Source of the DNA: Hujiaoplasma nucleasis
GTDB taxonomy: Bacteria; Bacillota_I; Bacilli_A; Izemoplasmatales; Hujiaoplasmataceae
Assembly (NCBI RefSeq): GCF_013745115.1
Contig: NZ_CP051151.1
Coordinates: 310,001-374,000 of the forward strand
DNA: 64,000 bases
Reading direction: 5' to 3'
The notes under the pieces are model-generated. The model was not told the origin of the DNA. It ran no database searches and saw nothing but the letters and a program-made list of their open reading frames with translations. The number at the start of each line of letters is the position of its first letter. Position 1 is the first letter of the stretch. Below, piece after piece: positions 17,852 through 25,924 of the stretch. The translations under genes and the position numbers were made by a program.

Positions 17852-18765
17852 AAAAATTAGGGAAACCCTTTTGGATATTTTTAGGTATTGCATCTTTGTT
17901 TTTTCTTGTATTAATTATTTTATCAGCAGTGATGGATTTAGGGGAAAAAGTTGGGAGAATTCATCTTTATCTAGAATATAGCCTTTATCTTGTCTCAGGT
18001 CTGCTTTTTTTGATATTATTTATAAGACCTTTATTTGCAGTCTTACTTTCTCCAAGTTTCTCAATTGATCATTTATTTACTGATGAAGAAAATGCAAAAA
18101 AGAATTTTCGTATGTACAAGAAAGTTGCTAAGAACTTATTGGATGAGGATTATTTATCTGAAAAGGAAAAAGAACAAATTCAAGAACACATAAATGAACC
18201 TTTGATGCTAAAAAATACTTTGTCTAATGTATTTGATACATCTATTAAAAAAGAATTAAATCGGATGATTGTTGAACACGCTGAAACTGTATATTTATCT
18301 ACTGCAATATCTCAAAATGGACGTTTAGACTCTATAGCTGTGATAACCATAAATTTAAGACTAATCAAAAACTTAGTGAAAAAGTGTGGGTTCAGACCAA
18401 GTTATATGTCTTTAGGAAAGTTATCTGTTAATGTGTTGGGAACAGCAATAATAGCTGAAAATTTAGAAGATATGGATTTTTCTACTATTTTCCCAACGTC
18501 AACTATGAATGCTTTATCAGAGATTCCTTTATTAAAAACTGTCACTGGGTCTTTTGCACAAGGCTTAGGTAATGCATTGTTATCCCTAAGGGTAGGAATC
18601 ATTTGCCGTAATTTCTTATTTATGGATTTAAAAGGTTTAAGTAAAAAAGATATAAGAAAATTGGCTTTTGCTGAAGCGGTTGTTTTACTTCCTAGGGTGA
18701 TTGGTGAATCTATGAAAAAGTTCCCAAGTCGTTTAAAAGGCGTTTTTAGTAAATTATTTGGTTGA
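17848..18765 (+). CDS. DUF697/YcjF-like membrane protein
   Basis: A 305-residue protein with two membrane segments near the N-terminus (about 8-28 and 42-65), a charged linker, and a C-terminal domain resembling DUF697 (YcjF C-terminus): NGRLDSIAVITINLRLIKNL at about 151-170, then alternating hydrophobic and glycine-rich segments. Function is unknown for the family; relatives sit beside GTPases or stress genes. It is translationally coupled to ribF (ATGA overlap) and is the last gene before the tig promoter. The family call is from memory of the pattern and is moderate. Confidence 0.6.
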   Translation: MKKLGKPFWIFLGIASLFFLVLIILSAVMDLGEKVGRIHLYLEYSLYLVSGLLFLILFIRPLFAVLLSPSFSIDHLFTDEENAKKNFRMYKKVAKNLLDEDYLSEKEKEQIQEHINEPLMLKNTLSNVFDTSIKKELNRMIVEHAETVYLSTAISQNGRLDSIAVITINLRLIKNLVKKCGFRPSYMSLGKLSVNVLGTAIIAENLEDMDFSTIFPTSTMNALSEIPLLKTVTGSFAQGLGNALLSLRVGIICRNFLFMDLKGLSKKDIRKLAFAEAVVLLPRVIGESMKKFPSRLKGVFSKLFG

Positions 18766-18770
18766 AATAT

Positions 18771-18799
18771 TTGCATAAATACTAGTTATTTGTTATAAT
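18771..18799 (+). promoter_or_regulatory. Promoter of tig (TTGCAT-17-TATAAT)
   Basis: TTGCAT at 18771-18776 and TATAAT at 18794-18799 are 17 bases apart; TG one base before the -10 makes it an extended -10 promoter. Confidence 0.85.
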
Positions 18800-18838
18800 T
18801 TGAAAAGTGAGAAAATAAGACGACACGGGGGTATAAAC

Positions 18839-20143
18839 ATGTCAATAAAAATTGAAAAATTAGAAGGATCTAAAGTGAAATTTGATGTTAATGTTTCATC
18901 AGAGAAATTTGAAGAAGGATTAGATCATGCATTTAAGGTCGAAAACGAAAAAGTAGAAATTAAAGGTTTTAGAAAAGGTAAAGCACCTAGAAAAGTTTTT
19001 GAAAACAAATTCGGTATCGAAGCTTTATATAACGAAGCTATCCAATATGTTTTACAAGAAACATATTACAATGCTGTTGTTGAACACAAAATTGATGTCG
19101 TGGCTCAACCTAGAATTGATTTAGATCCTAACATCATTAAACGTGGAGAAGACTTCACTTATGGTGTTACTGTTGCTGTAAAACCAGAAATAGAATTAGG
19201 TGAATATAAGAACTTAAAAATTTCTTTAGCACCAACTAAAGTTTCTGATTCAGAAGTAAATTCAGAGGTAGAAAAAAAATTAAATGAAAATGCTGAGATG
19301 ATTGTCAAAGAATCTGGAGAGATTGAAAAAGGTAATACAGCTGTATTTGATTTTAAAGGCTCTGTTGATGGTGTTGAATTCGAAGGTGGATCTGCAGAAA
19401 ACTATGAGTTAGAAATTGGTTCAGGCCAATTTATACCAGGATTTGAAGAACAAATGCTTGGAATGAAAGCTGAAGAAGCTAAAGATGTAGTTGTAACTTT
19501 CCCTGAAGATTACCAACAAGAATCATTGGCAGGAAAAGAAGCTGTTTTTGCTGTTAAAGTTCACGAAATTAAAGAAAGAAAAGTTCCTGAGTTATCAGAT
19601 GAATTTGTTAAAGATCTTGACATTGAAAACATTGAGACAGTTGATGCTTATAAAGAGCATATTCGTCAAAATCTTGAAGATCAAAAAGAAAAACAAAATC
19701 AAAATCATCTTCGTCAATCAGTCATTGAAAAAGCAACTGAAAATGCAAAATTTGATATTCCTGAAGAAATGATCGAAGATGAAACAAACCGTATGTTCAA
19801 ACAACAAGAAAGTCAAATTAAACAATATGGTTTAGATTTTAAAACATATTTACAATATATGAATAAAACTGAAGAAGAATTCAAAGATGAACTTAAAGTA
19901 CAAGCAAGAATTAACATTGCTCAACAATTAATTATCTCTGAAATCAGTTTAAAAGAAAAAATTGAAGCAAGTGAAGAAGAAGTTAATGCCAAATATGATG
20001 AATTGATGGAACAATATAAATCTCAAAATGTTTCAATGGAACAAATTAAACAAGCGATTCCTCAATCGTCTTTAGAGGCTGAAATTATTTTTGGAAAAAC
20101 TATTGATATGTTAGTTGATAGTGCAAACGTAGAAAAAGCTTAG
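18839..20143 (+). CDS. tig: Trigger factor (ribosome-associated chaperone and peptidyl-prolyl isomerase)
   Basis: Binds at the ribosome exit tunnel and folds nascent chains. The ribosome-binding signature GFRKGKAPRKVFE is at about residues 43-55, the FKBP-type isomerase domain at about 155-245 (KGNTAVFDFKGSVDGVEFEG), followed by the long helical C-terminal chaperone domain. The frame extends back to 18800, but GGGGG (18827-18831) sits eight bases from ATG 18839, giving 434 residues, the family norm. Its own promoter and terminator make it monocistronic, directly ahead of lon. Confidence 0.96.
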   Translation: MSIKIEKLEGSKVKFDVNVSSEKFEEGLDHAFKVENEKVEIKGFRKGKAPRKVFENKFGIEALYNEAIQYVLQETYYNAVVEHKIDVVAQPRIDLDPNIIKRGEDFTYGVTVAVKPEIELGEYKNLKISLAPTKVSDSEVNSEVEKKLNENAEMIVKESGEIEKGNTAVFDFKGSVDGVEFEGGSAENYELEIGSGQFIPGFEEQMLGMKAEEAKDVVVTFPEDYQQESLAGKEAVFAVKVHEIKERKVPELSDEFVKDLDIENIETVDAYKEHIRQNLEDQKEKQNQNHLRQSVIEKATENAKFDIPEEMIEDETNRMFKQQESQIKQYGLDFKTYLQYMNKTEEEFKDELKVQARINIAQQLIISEISLKEKIEASEEEVNAKYDELMEQYKSQNVSMEQIKQAIPQSSLEAEIIFGKTIDMLVDSANVEKA

Positions 20144-20166
20144 TAGTACTATAGAATATATGATTT

Positions 20167-20207
20167 AAAACCCTAGATTTTTAACGGTTAAAATATTAGG
20201 GTTTTTT
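20167..20207 (+). terminator. Terminator after tig
   Basis: AAAACCCTA (20167-20175) pairs with TAGGGTTTT (20197-20205), with a loop that can form a second small stem, followed by T residues. Confidence 0.75.
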
Positions 20208-20216
20208 ATTATATTA

Positions 20217-20225
20217 TGTTAAAAT
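20217..20225 (+). promoter_or_regulatory. Extended -10 element of lon
   Basis: TGTTAAAAT (TG, one base, TAAAAT at 20220-20225) lies just after the tig terminator and about 37 bases before the lon ATG. No good -35 is present at the right distance. Confidence 0.5.
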
Positions 20226-20261
20226 AAATAATGAACATTTTAAAAAAAAGAGGTGATATTT

Positions 20262-22583
20262 ATGTACAATCCCAATGAAGTCTTTCAAGACGCATTGCCA
20301 GTTATTGCGGTAAGAGGCATTATCTTTTTACCTGTATCAGATATAAGGGTTGAAATAGGAAGAGAATTCACCAAACAAGCCATTCATGAAGCAGAAGAAA
20401 AAAGAGATGGTCATGTATTATTGGTTTTTCAAGAAGATCCAAAAATAGAAAATCCTGACTTTAATGATTTTGTTGAAGTTGGTATTTTAGCTAAAATTGC
20501 TGTGAAAATTAAACTTCCTAATGGTAACTATAAAATTAAATTCACACCGATTACACGTGTGAAATTAGAAGATATAATTATGATTGATCCATACTATGAG
20601 ATTGAATTTAAATCTTTGGTTTCTGATCATGATGATTTTGATGAGCAACAAGTGTCAGTTAAAATTTTATCTAAAGAAATAGTTGAAAATTCTAAATTCT
20701 TATTTAGAGATCAAAAAAAAGTTCTTAATTCCTTAAAAGAAGGTATTACTGCTTCTAAATTTGCGGATTTAGTAGCTTCAGAACTTAGAATTCCTGAAAA
20801 TGATCGTATTAAGTATTTAACTGAGTTATCAACCAACGCTCGTATTCAAATGCTTTTAGAAGATATTGAAAAACAAAAGAAATTACAAGCTATTGAAAAT
20901 AGAATTAATGAAAATGTAAGAAAATCTTCTGATCAAAATCAAAAAGAATACTATTTAAGACAAAAAATGCGTGCTATTCAAGAAGAACTTGGTGATTCAA
21001 AACAAAGTGATTATGATAAGTTCTTAAAGGAAATTAACGATTCAAAGATGCCTGAGAAAGTTAAAGAGAAGGCATTAAAAGAGTTAAAAAGATACGAATA
21101 TCTTGCTCCTAATTCTAATGAGTCAAATGTTGCAAGAACATATTTAGAAACTTTAGTTTCAATTCCATGGTACAAGGAAACTGAAGATGAAAAAGATATT
21201 AATATCGCAATAAAAAAATTAGAAGAATCACATTATGGATTAAAGAAAGTAAAAGACAGAATTATTGAATACCTATCAGTAAAAATGTTAACGGGTAAAA
21301 ACCCTCAAACTATATTATGTTTGGCTGGACCTCCAGGGGTTGGAAAAACATCATTAGCAAAATCAATTGCCAATGCTTTAAATAGGAAATTTGTTAAAAC
21401 CTCTTTAGGTGGAGTTCATGATGAAGCTGAAATTAGAGGTCATAGAAGAACCTATGTGGGTGCCTTACCAGGTCGTGTTATTAATGGTATGATAAAAGCG
21501 GGGGTTACAAATCCTGTTTTCTTAATTGATGAGATTGATAAGTTAACTCAAAACCAAAAAGATGATCCATCATCTGCTTTGTTGGAGGTATTGGATCCAG
21601 AACAAAACAAATTCTTCTCTGATCACTATGTTGAAGAAGATTATGATTTATCTAAAGTAATGTTTATCACCACAGCCAATTACCTACAAAATATTCCTGC
21701 GCCTTTAAGAGATAGGATGGAAGTTATCGATGTAAGTTCTTATACTGAAATTGAAAAGTTCCATATAGCAAAGAATTTTTTAGTGACTAAACAAATAGAA
21801 GGTCACGGACTTAAAGAAGCTAAACTCAATATCACTGATAATGCTATGAAAACAATTATTAGAGAATATACAAGAGAAGCTGGAGTTAGACAGTTAGAAA
21901 GATTAATTGGTACGATTGTTAGAAAAGCTATTAAAGAGATTTTAATTAAAGAAAAAGATTCTGTGACAATTAATCAATCGAATTTAGAGAAATACTTAGG
22001 TAAGGCTTTATATAAAAATAATCGTATTCCATCAACGAATATGGTCGGAGTGGTTACTGGTTTAGCCTATACCATGGCTGGTGGAGATACTTTAGAGGTT
22101 GAAGCTACTTATTACCCTGGCAGAAATAATCTTGTATCTACAGGTAATTTAGGTGATGTAATGAAAGAGTCTGCAATGGCAGCTTTATCATATGTTAAGT
22201 CTAATCATAAAAAATTAAAAATTGACCCAGAAATATTAGAGAAAAACGATTTTCATATACATGTTCCTGAAGGGGCTATACCCAAAGATGGTCCATCTGC
22301 AGGTGTTACTATAGCAACTGCTCTTATTTCTATCTTAGCCAACAGAAAAGTTAATCGCTTTGTTGGTATGACTGGTGAAATCACTTTAAATGGTAGGGTT
22401 TTACCAATTGGTGGTTTAAAAGAAAAAGCAATAGCTGCTAGTCGTTCTGGTTTAAAGGAAATTGTGATACCTCAAGGTAATGAAAAGGATATAGAAGACA
22501 TTCCAAAAGAAGTTAGAGATAAACTAACCATTCATTATGCAAAAAAATTAGATGATGTTATTAAAATTGCTTTAATAGATTAA
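20262..22583 (+). CDS. lon: ATP-dependent protease Lon
   Basis: AAA+ serine protease for misfolded and regulatory proteins, 773 residues. The N-terminal substrate-binding domain spans about 1-200, a coiled-coil section about 200-300, the ATPase carries Walker A GPPGVGKTSLAKS (about 356-368) and Walker B FLIDEIDKL, and the proteolytic dyad is in PKDGPSAGVTIATAL (Ser about 678) and GGLKEKAIAA (Lys about 721). AGAGGTGA (20249-20256) precedes ATG 20262; the in-frame GTG inside that SD is rejected. No CtsR or HrcA operator was recognised upstream. Confidence 0.97.
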   Translation: MYNPNEVFQDALPVIAVRGIIFLPVSDIRVEIGREFTKQAIHEAEEKRDGHVLLVFQEDPKIENPDFNDFVEVGILAKIAVKIKLPNGNYKIKFTPITRVKLEDIIMIDPYYEIEFKSLVSDHDDFDEQQVSVKILSKEIVENSKFLFRDQKKVLNSLKEGITASKFADLVASELRIPENDRIKYLTELSTNARIQMLLEDIEKQKKLQAIENRINENVRKSSDQNQKEYYLRQKMRAIQEELGDSKQSDYDKFLKEINDSKMPEKVKEKALKELKRYEYLAPNSNESNVARTYLETLVSIPWYKETEDEKDINIAIKKLEESHYGLKKVKDRIIEYLSVKMLTGKNPQTILCLAGPPGVGKTSLAKSIANALNRKFVKTSLGGVHDEAEIRGHRRTYVGALPGRVINGMIKAGVTNPVFLIDEIDKLTQNQKDDPSSALLEVLDPEQNKFFSDHYVEEDYDLSKVMFITTANYLQNIPAPLRDRMEVIDVSSYTEIEKFHIAKNFLVTKQIEGHGLKEAKLNITDNAMKTIIREYTREAGVRQLERLIGTIVRKAIKEILIKEKDSVTINQSNLEKYLGKALYKNNRIPSTNMVGVVTGLAYTMAGGDTLEVEATYYPGRNNLVSTGNLGDVMKESAMAALSYVKSNHKKLKIDPEILEKNDFHIHVPEGAIPKDGPSAGVTIATALISILANRKVNRFVGMTGEITLNGRVLPIGGLKEKAIAASRSGLKEIVIPQGNEKDIEDIPKEVRDKLTIHYAKKLDDVIKIALID

Positions 22584-22587
22584 AAAA

Positions 22588-22620
22588 AAATGCTATCCTA
22601 TTTTGGATGGCATTTTATTT
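22588..22620 (+). terminator. Terminator after lon
   Basis: ATGCTATCC (22590-22598) and GGATGGCAT (22605-22613) pair with one G-T step, with a T-rich tail; an SD for the next gene follows at once. Confidence 0.8.
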
Positions 22621-22633
22621 GGAGGAAGTTAAA

Positions 22634-23272
22634 TTGAACAGATTAAAAAAATTACTGGTTTATTCTTTGGCTTTATTTATGTTAGGTATGAGTATCGCCT
22701 TTATTCAAAACACAAATTTAGGGATGGCACCTTGGGATGCACTTGCTAGAAATTTTTATGAAGGTGTACCGATTGATTATAAGTATCTTTCACCAATTTT
22801 ATCTGTTTTTTTAATATCCTTTGCATATTTAATAGCTTGGAAAAAACCCAACTACAAAATGATCATTCCAGTATTAATTTCAACTTTGATAGGCTTTTCA
22901 ATTGACCTAGCTTTGTTATTTATACCAAATGTGAGTGATTTAAGTATTTTCTTAAATTATTTATATTTATTTTTCGCGATGATTTTGATTTCTGTTGGAT
23001 TAAATGTTATTATTTATTGTGGGTATATACTCCCCGCTTTAGAACAATTAATTCAATCTCTATCATTAAGATTGAGTATTTCTTTTGGAAAAGCAAAATT
23101 AATTGGTGAAGCCTTAGCCTTTATATTAACCATTATTTTTGGTTTGGTATTTAAGCATCAAAATCAATGGTTTTTTATCGGTCAAACGACGATTATTATT
23201 TTATTTTTTATTGGCTTATCTGTTGATTTATTTAAGAAACCAGTATATTTTATGTTAGGAAGGATTTTATGA
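22634..23272 (+). CDS. YczE/YyaS-type membrane protein
   Basis: A 212-residue membrane protein with five or six hydrophobic segments. Its N-terminal block SLALFMLGMSIAFIQNTNLG followed by MAPWDALARNF is characteristic of the YczE/YyaS/YitT-like group, whose function is unknown. GGAGGAAG (22621-22628) selects TTG 22634 as the start; the earlier in-frame ATG at 22607 lies within the lon terminator loop. The stop overlaps the ATG of the following Nudix gene. Confidence 0.78.
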   Translation: MNRLKKLLVYSLALFMLGMSIAFIQNTNLGMAPWDALARNFYEGVPIDYKYLSPILSVFLISFAYLIAWKKPNYKMIIPVLISTLIGFSIDLALLFIPNVSDLSIFLNYLYLFFAMILISVGLNVIIYCGYILPALEQLIQSLSLRLSISFGKAKLIGEALAFILTIIFGLVFKHQNQWFFIGQTTIIILFFIGLSVDLFKKPVYFMLGRIL

Positions 23273-23742
23273 TTTTAGAAATATTTGCAGATGATTTAAA
23301 AAAGAAAGACATTAGCAAAAATTATTATCGTTCTTCAAGAGCGATTATCAAAAAAGATAATCAGGTCTTATTATTGTATTCTAGAAAATTAGATTATTAT
23401 ATGTTGCCTGGTGGTCGTATAGAAAAAAATGAATCAGCTGAAGCATGTGTTCATAGAGAAGTATTAGAAGAAACCGGCTTCCATGTTAGTCAAGCTAAGG
23501 AGACGATTGTTATAAAAGAATATTATCAAGATTCATCATGGGAAAGCCATTTCTTTATTTGTCAAATTGATAATCAGGTATCTGATAAAGCACTCACTGA
23601 AGAAGAGCATTACCTTGATATTGAGTTGGTATGGCTTCCTTTAGTCGATGCAATTTTCTTATTAGATAGTCACGATTCTCCTTTTGCTAAAGCCAATAAT
23701 ATTATGCAAAGAGAGTTTTTAGCATTAACAAATTCTTTATGA
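23269..23742 (+). CDS. Nudix hydrolase
   Basis: A 157-residue hydrolase of nucleoside-diphosphate-linked compounds. The Nudix box is complete: GGRIEKNESAEACVHREVLEETGF (described by its key residues G, E, REVLEE and G, about 49-72). The N-terminus RSSRAIIKKDNQVLLLYSRK is typical of the fold. The substrate cannot be deduced. It overlaps the end of the YczE-like gene by four bases and is followed 12 bases later by the DUF2779-like gene, so all three are probably cotranscribed. Confidence 0.88.
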   Translation: MILEIFADDLKKKDISKNYYRSSRAIIKKDNQVLLLYSRKLDYYMLPGGRIEKNESAEACVHREVLEETGFHVSQAKETIVIKEYYQDSSWESHFFICQIDNQVSDKALTEEEHYLDIELVWLPLVDAIFLLDSHDSPFAKANNIMQREFLALTNSL

Positions 23743-23754
23743 TAGGGTGAACTT

Positions 23755-25413
23755 ATGAAGGTCACAACAAATAAGTTATTTAATTACATAAGATGTAGAA
23801 GGTTTGCTGCTTTACATGATCCACAAAGTGAAACAAATCCACTGATCAATGACGATTACTATAACAAAAGTATCAATAAATTTAAAGATATCTTTTTAGG
23901 CTTAAATTATAGTGAATCAATGATGTATGAAAAGGATATTGAATTAACTTATGATTTTCATCATGATTTTACCTTGTCTGAAACATATGATTTTATTTTT
24001 GAAGATCATAATATTTATATTCTTTTAACTGAATCTTCTAAGCATTTTTTAAATGTTAAATTCAAAGATGCTGACCAAACTTTACAACTCTTTAAAAAGA
24101 ATCAAGAGGGTCACTATCAAGTGATTAAAGGCAAAAAAAATAATGAGAGTTACCATACCCGTTTTAAGAAAATGATGGAACTTCATGAAGAAACTGGTAG
24201 GGTTATTTTTAAATATGCTTTTATGAAGTACTTATATAAAAATATATATCCACACAAAAAATTTAAAATATATATGGTTATGTTAAATGAACAGTATGTC
24301 CATGATGGTTTGGTTTTTAATCATCGTCTTTATCACACATTTGATTTTTCTAACATTGAAGATTTAGACAATCGTATAGAGATTGCCTTGTTTAGAATGA
24401 TTAATCATATTGAGTTAAATGACTTTACTCCATGTGAACTAGTTAGAAATGCTTGTATGAAGGGTAAAGATACAGAATGTAAGTTTGTTAATTTTTGTTA
24501 TGGTCATTTACCTAAAAAGAATTCTATTTTAGATTACTTTGATGTAAATTTGGGCTTTAAGGAACCCTTAAAGCAAACCAAACTCCATCATGATACCTAT
24601 GAGCTTATTAATAATGGTTATTTAAAAATGGAAGATATTCCTTTGGATTGGTTAAATAATAAAAATCGATTAATGCAACGGTATTGTTTGGATAATCAAG
24701 TCAATTATATAAATAAAGAAAAGATTTCTATAATGCTAGATGCCATCACTTATCCATTAACCTATTTAGATTTAAGTCTTATGCCAACAATTATTCCTAA
24801 GTTTAAAGGGGAAAGACCTTTTGAAGTTTTAGGATTTCAATATTCAATATATTATCAAAATAAGCAAAATGATAAATTGCAAATACACGATCATCACTTT
24901 ATTAACTCTTTTAAAGAAACTCGTACTGATACTAGAACTGAATTTGCTCAAAGATTTGCCAATCACCTTTTGAAACACGATGGAACAATTTTGGTTTATA
25001 ACAAAGCTAAATTAATGTCTGTTTTTGATAGTATTAAAATCGTTTTTCCTGAAGTAAAAAATGATTTTGACAAAATCCAAGAAAGACTCATGGATGTTTT
25101 AGACATATTAATGATTGATCCTAAATTTTTAAAAGAGTTTAATGACGAAAATTTAGACTTAAGCACTTTTAATTTTTATGATAATAACTTATCAGGTCTT
25201 TATTCAAGGAAGAACTTAGCTGAAGTTTTTGGTTTAGAAGCAATGAATTCATTGGATATTCATGATGACGAGACAGAATATAAGACCTTTAGATTATACA
25301 ACGATTATCAAGATGAGACCAAGCAAAAGATGAAAAATGATATGATTGTATATAGTCAACATAAGGCTTATTTATTAACAAAAATCATAAGTGGTTTATA
25401 TAGGATGATTTAA
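23755..25413 (+). CDS. DUF2779-like protein with degenerate nuclease motifs
   Basis: A 552-residue protein that resembles DUF2779 proteins, which join a Cas4/RecB-like N-terminal nuclease to a DEDD-type exonuclease. The N-terminus TTNKLFNYIRCRRFAALHDP and the later C234, C242, C248 (with C14) match the iron-sulfur cysteines. The expected acidic pairs are altered: the family FDFET is YLDLSL here (D339, then Ser where Glu is expected) and the C-terminal YC-x2-DT region reads YSQHKA. The RecB-like ExK also looks lost (LLTESSK). It is likely catalytically inactive or reworked. The family call rests on pattern memory. Confidence 0.65.
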   Translation: MKVTTNKLFNYIRCRRFAALHDPQSETNPLINDDYYNKSINKFKDIFLGLNYSESMMYEKDIELTYDFHHDFTLSETYDFIFEDHNIYILLTESSKHFLNVKFKDADQTLQLFKKNQEGHYQVIKGKKNNESYHTRFKKMMELHEETGRVIFKYAFMKYLYKNIYPHKKFKIYMVMLNEQYVHDGLVFNHRLYHTFDFSNIEDLDNRIEIALFRMINHIELNDFTPCELVRNACMKGKDTECKFVNFCYGHLPKKNSILDYFDVNLGFKEPLKQTKLHHDTYELINNGYLKMEDIPLDWLNNKNRLMQRYCLDNQVNYINKEKISIMLDAITYPLTYLDLSLMPTIIPKFKGERPFEVLGFQYSIYYQNKQNDKLQIHDHHFINSFKETRTDTRTEFAQRFANHLLKHDGTILVYNKAKLMSVFDSIKIVFPEVKNDFDKIQERLMDVLDILMIDPKFLKEFNDENLDLSTFNFYDNNLSGLYSRKNLAEVFGLEAMNSLDIHDDETEYKTFRLYNDYQDETKQKMKNDMIVYSQHKAYLLTKIISGLYRMI

Positions 25414-25423
25414 TAGAATATTC

Positions 25424-25452
25424 TTGCATTTATTTGAAGACTATGTTATAAT
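25424..25452 (+). promoter_or_regulatory. Promoter of rpsO (TTGCAT-17-TATAAT)
   Basis: TTGCAT at 25424-25429 and TATAAT at 25447-25452 are 17 bases apart, with the extended TG at 25444-25445. Confidence 0.85.
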
Positions 25453-25460
25453 TCTTATCG

Positions 25461-25510
25461 CGCCTATATCTAGAAACTTGGAATCTCCAACTTTGTTTTT
25501 GGATTTAGGT
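25461..25510 (+). promoter_or_regulatory. Structured 5' leader of rpsO, possible S15 autoregulatory element
   Basis: Inner hairpin TTGGA-ATC-TCCAA (25478-25490) is enclosed by AAAC/GTTT and CCTA/TAGG pairings (25463-25477 with 25495-25509). rpsO leaders in several bacterial groups bind S15 through such structures. The function here is inferred. Confidence 0.5.
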
Positions 25511-25537
25511 AAGTTAAAATAAAAGGAGGAAATACAG

Positions 25538-25807
25538 ATGGCTTTAAACAAAGAACAAATCAAAAAAATCGTGGATGAGTATCAAATTAAAGAAGGAGAT
25601 ACTGGTTCAGTTGAAGTACAAGTTGCTTTATTAACTGAAGAAATCAATATCTTAATCGAACATTTGAAATTTCACAAACACGATCATCATTCAAGAAGAG
25701 GTCTTTTAATGAAGGTTGGTAAACGTCGTAGTTTATTAAATTATTTAAAAGGTAAATCTCTTGATCGTTATGCTGATTTGATTAAAAGATTGAATTTAAG
25801 AAGATAG
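25538..25807 (+). CDS. rpsO: Ribosomal protein S15
   Basis: Binds 16S rRNA in the central domain of the 30S subunit. The 89 residues carry the full family pattern: [31 protein letters not shown], and [17 protein letters not shown] precedes the ATG. It has its own promoter, a structured leader and a terminator. The rpsO-pnp order is conserved widely and is kept here, though a terminator and a new promoter separate the two. Confidence 0.97.
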   Translation: MALNKEQIKKIVDEYQIKEGDTGSVEVQVALLTEEINILIEHLKFHKHDHHSRRGLLMKVGKRRSLLNYLKGKSLDRYADLIKRLNLRR

Positions 25808-25812
25808 CATGA

Positions 25813-25840
25813 AAGCACCCAATCTATTGGGTGCTTATTG
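25813..25840 (+). terminator. Terminator after rpsO
   Basis: AAGCACCCAAT (25813-25823) pairs perfectly with ATTGGGTGCTT (25826-25836), followed by a moderately T-rich tail; read-through into pnp is possible. Confidence 0.82.
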
Positions 25841-25872
25841 TTTATTATTCTGTTTTAAAAACGCTGAAATTA

Positions 25873-25881
25873 TGGTATAAT
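25873..25881 (+). promoter_or_regulatory. Extended -10 promoter of pnp
   Basis: TGGTATAAT places TG one base before TATAAT (25876-25881). The -35 region is poor, so activity would depend on the TG extension. Confidence 0.65.
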
Positions 25882-25924
25882 ATACAAAATAAATGTATTT
25901 TATTGAAGTGAGGTAAATAAATTA

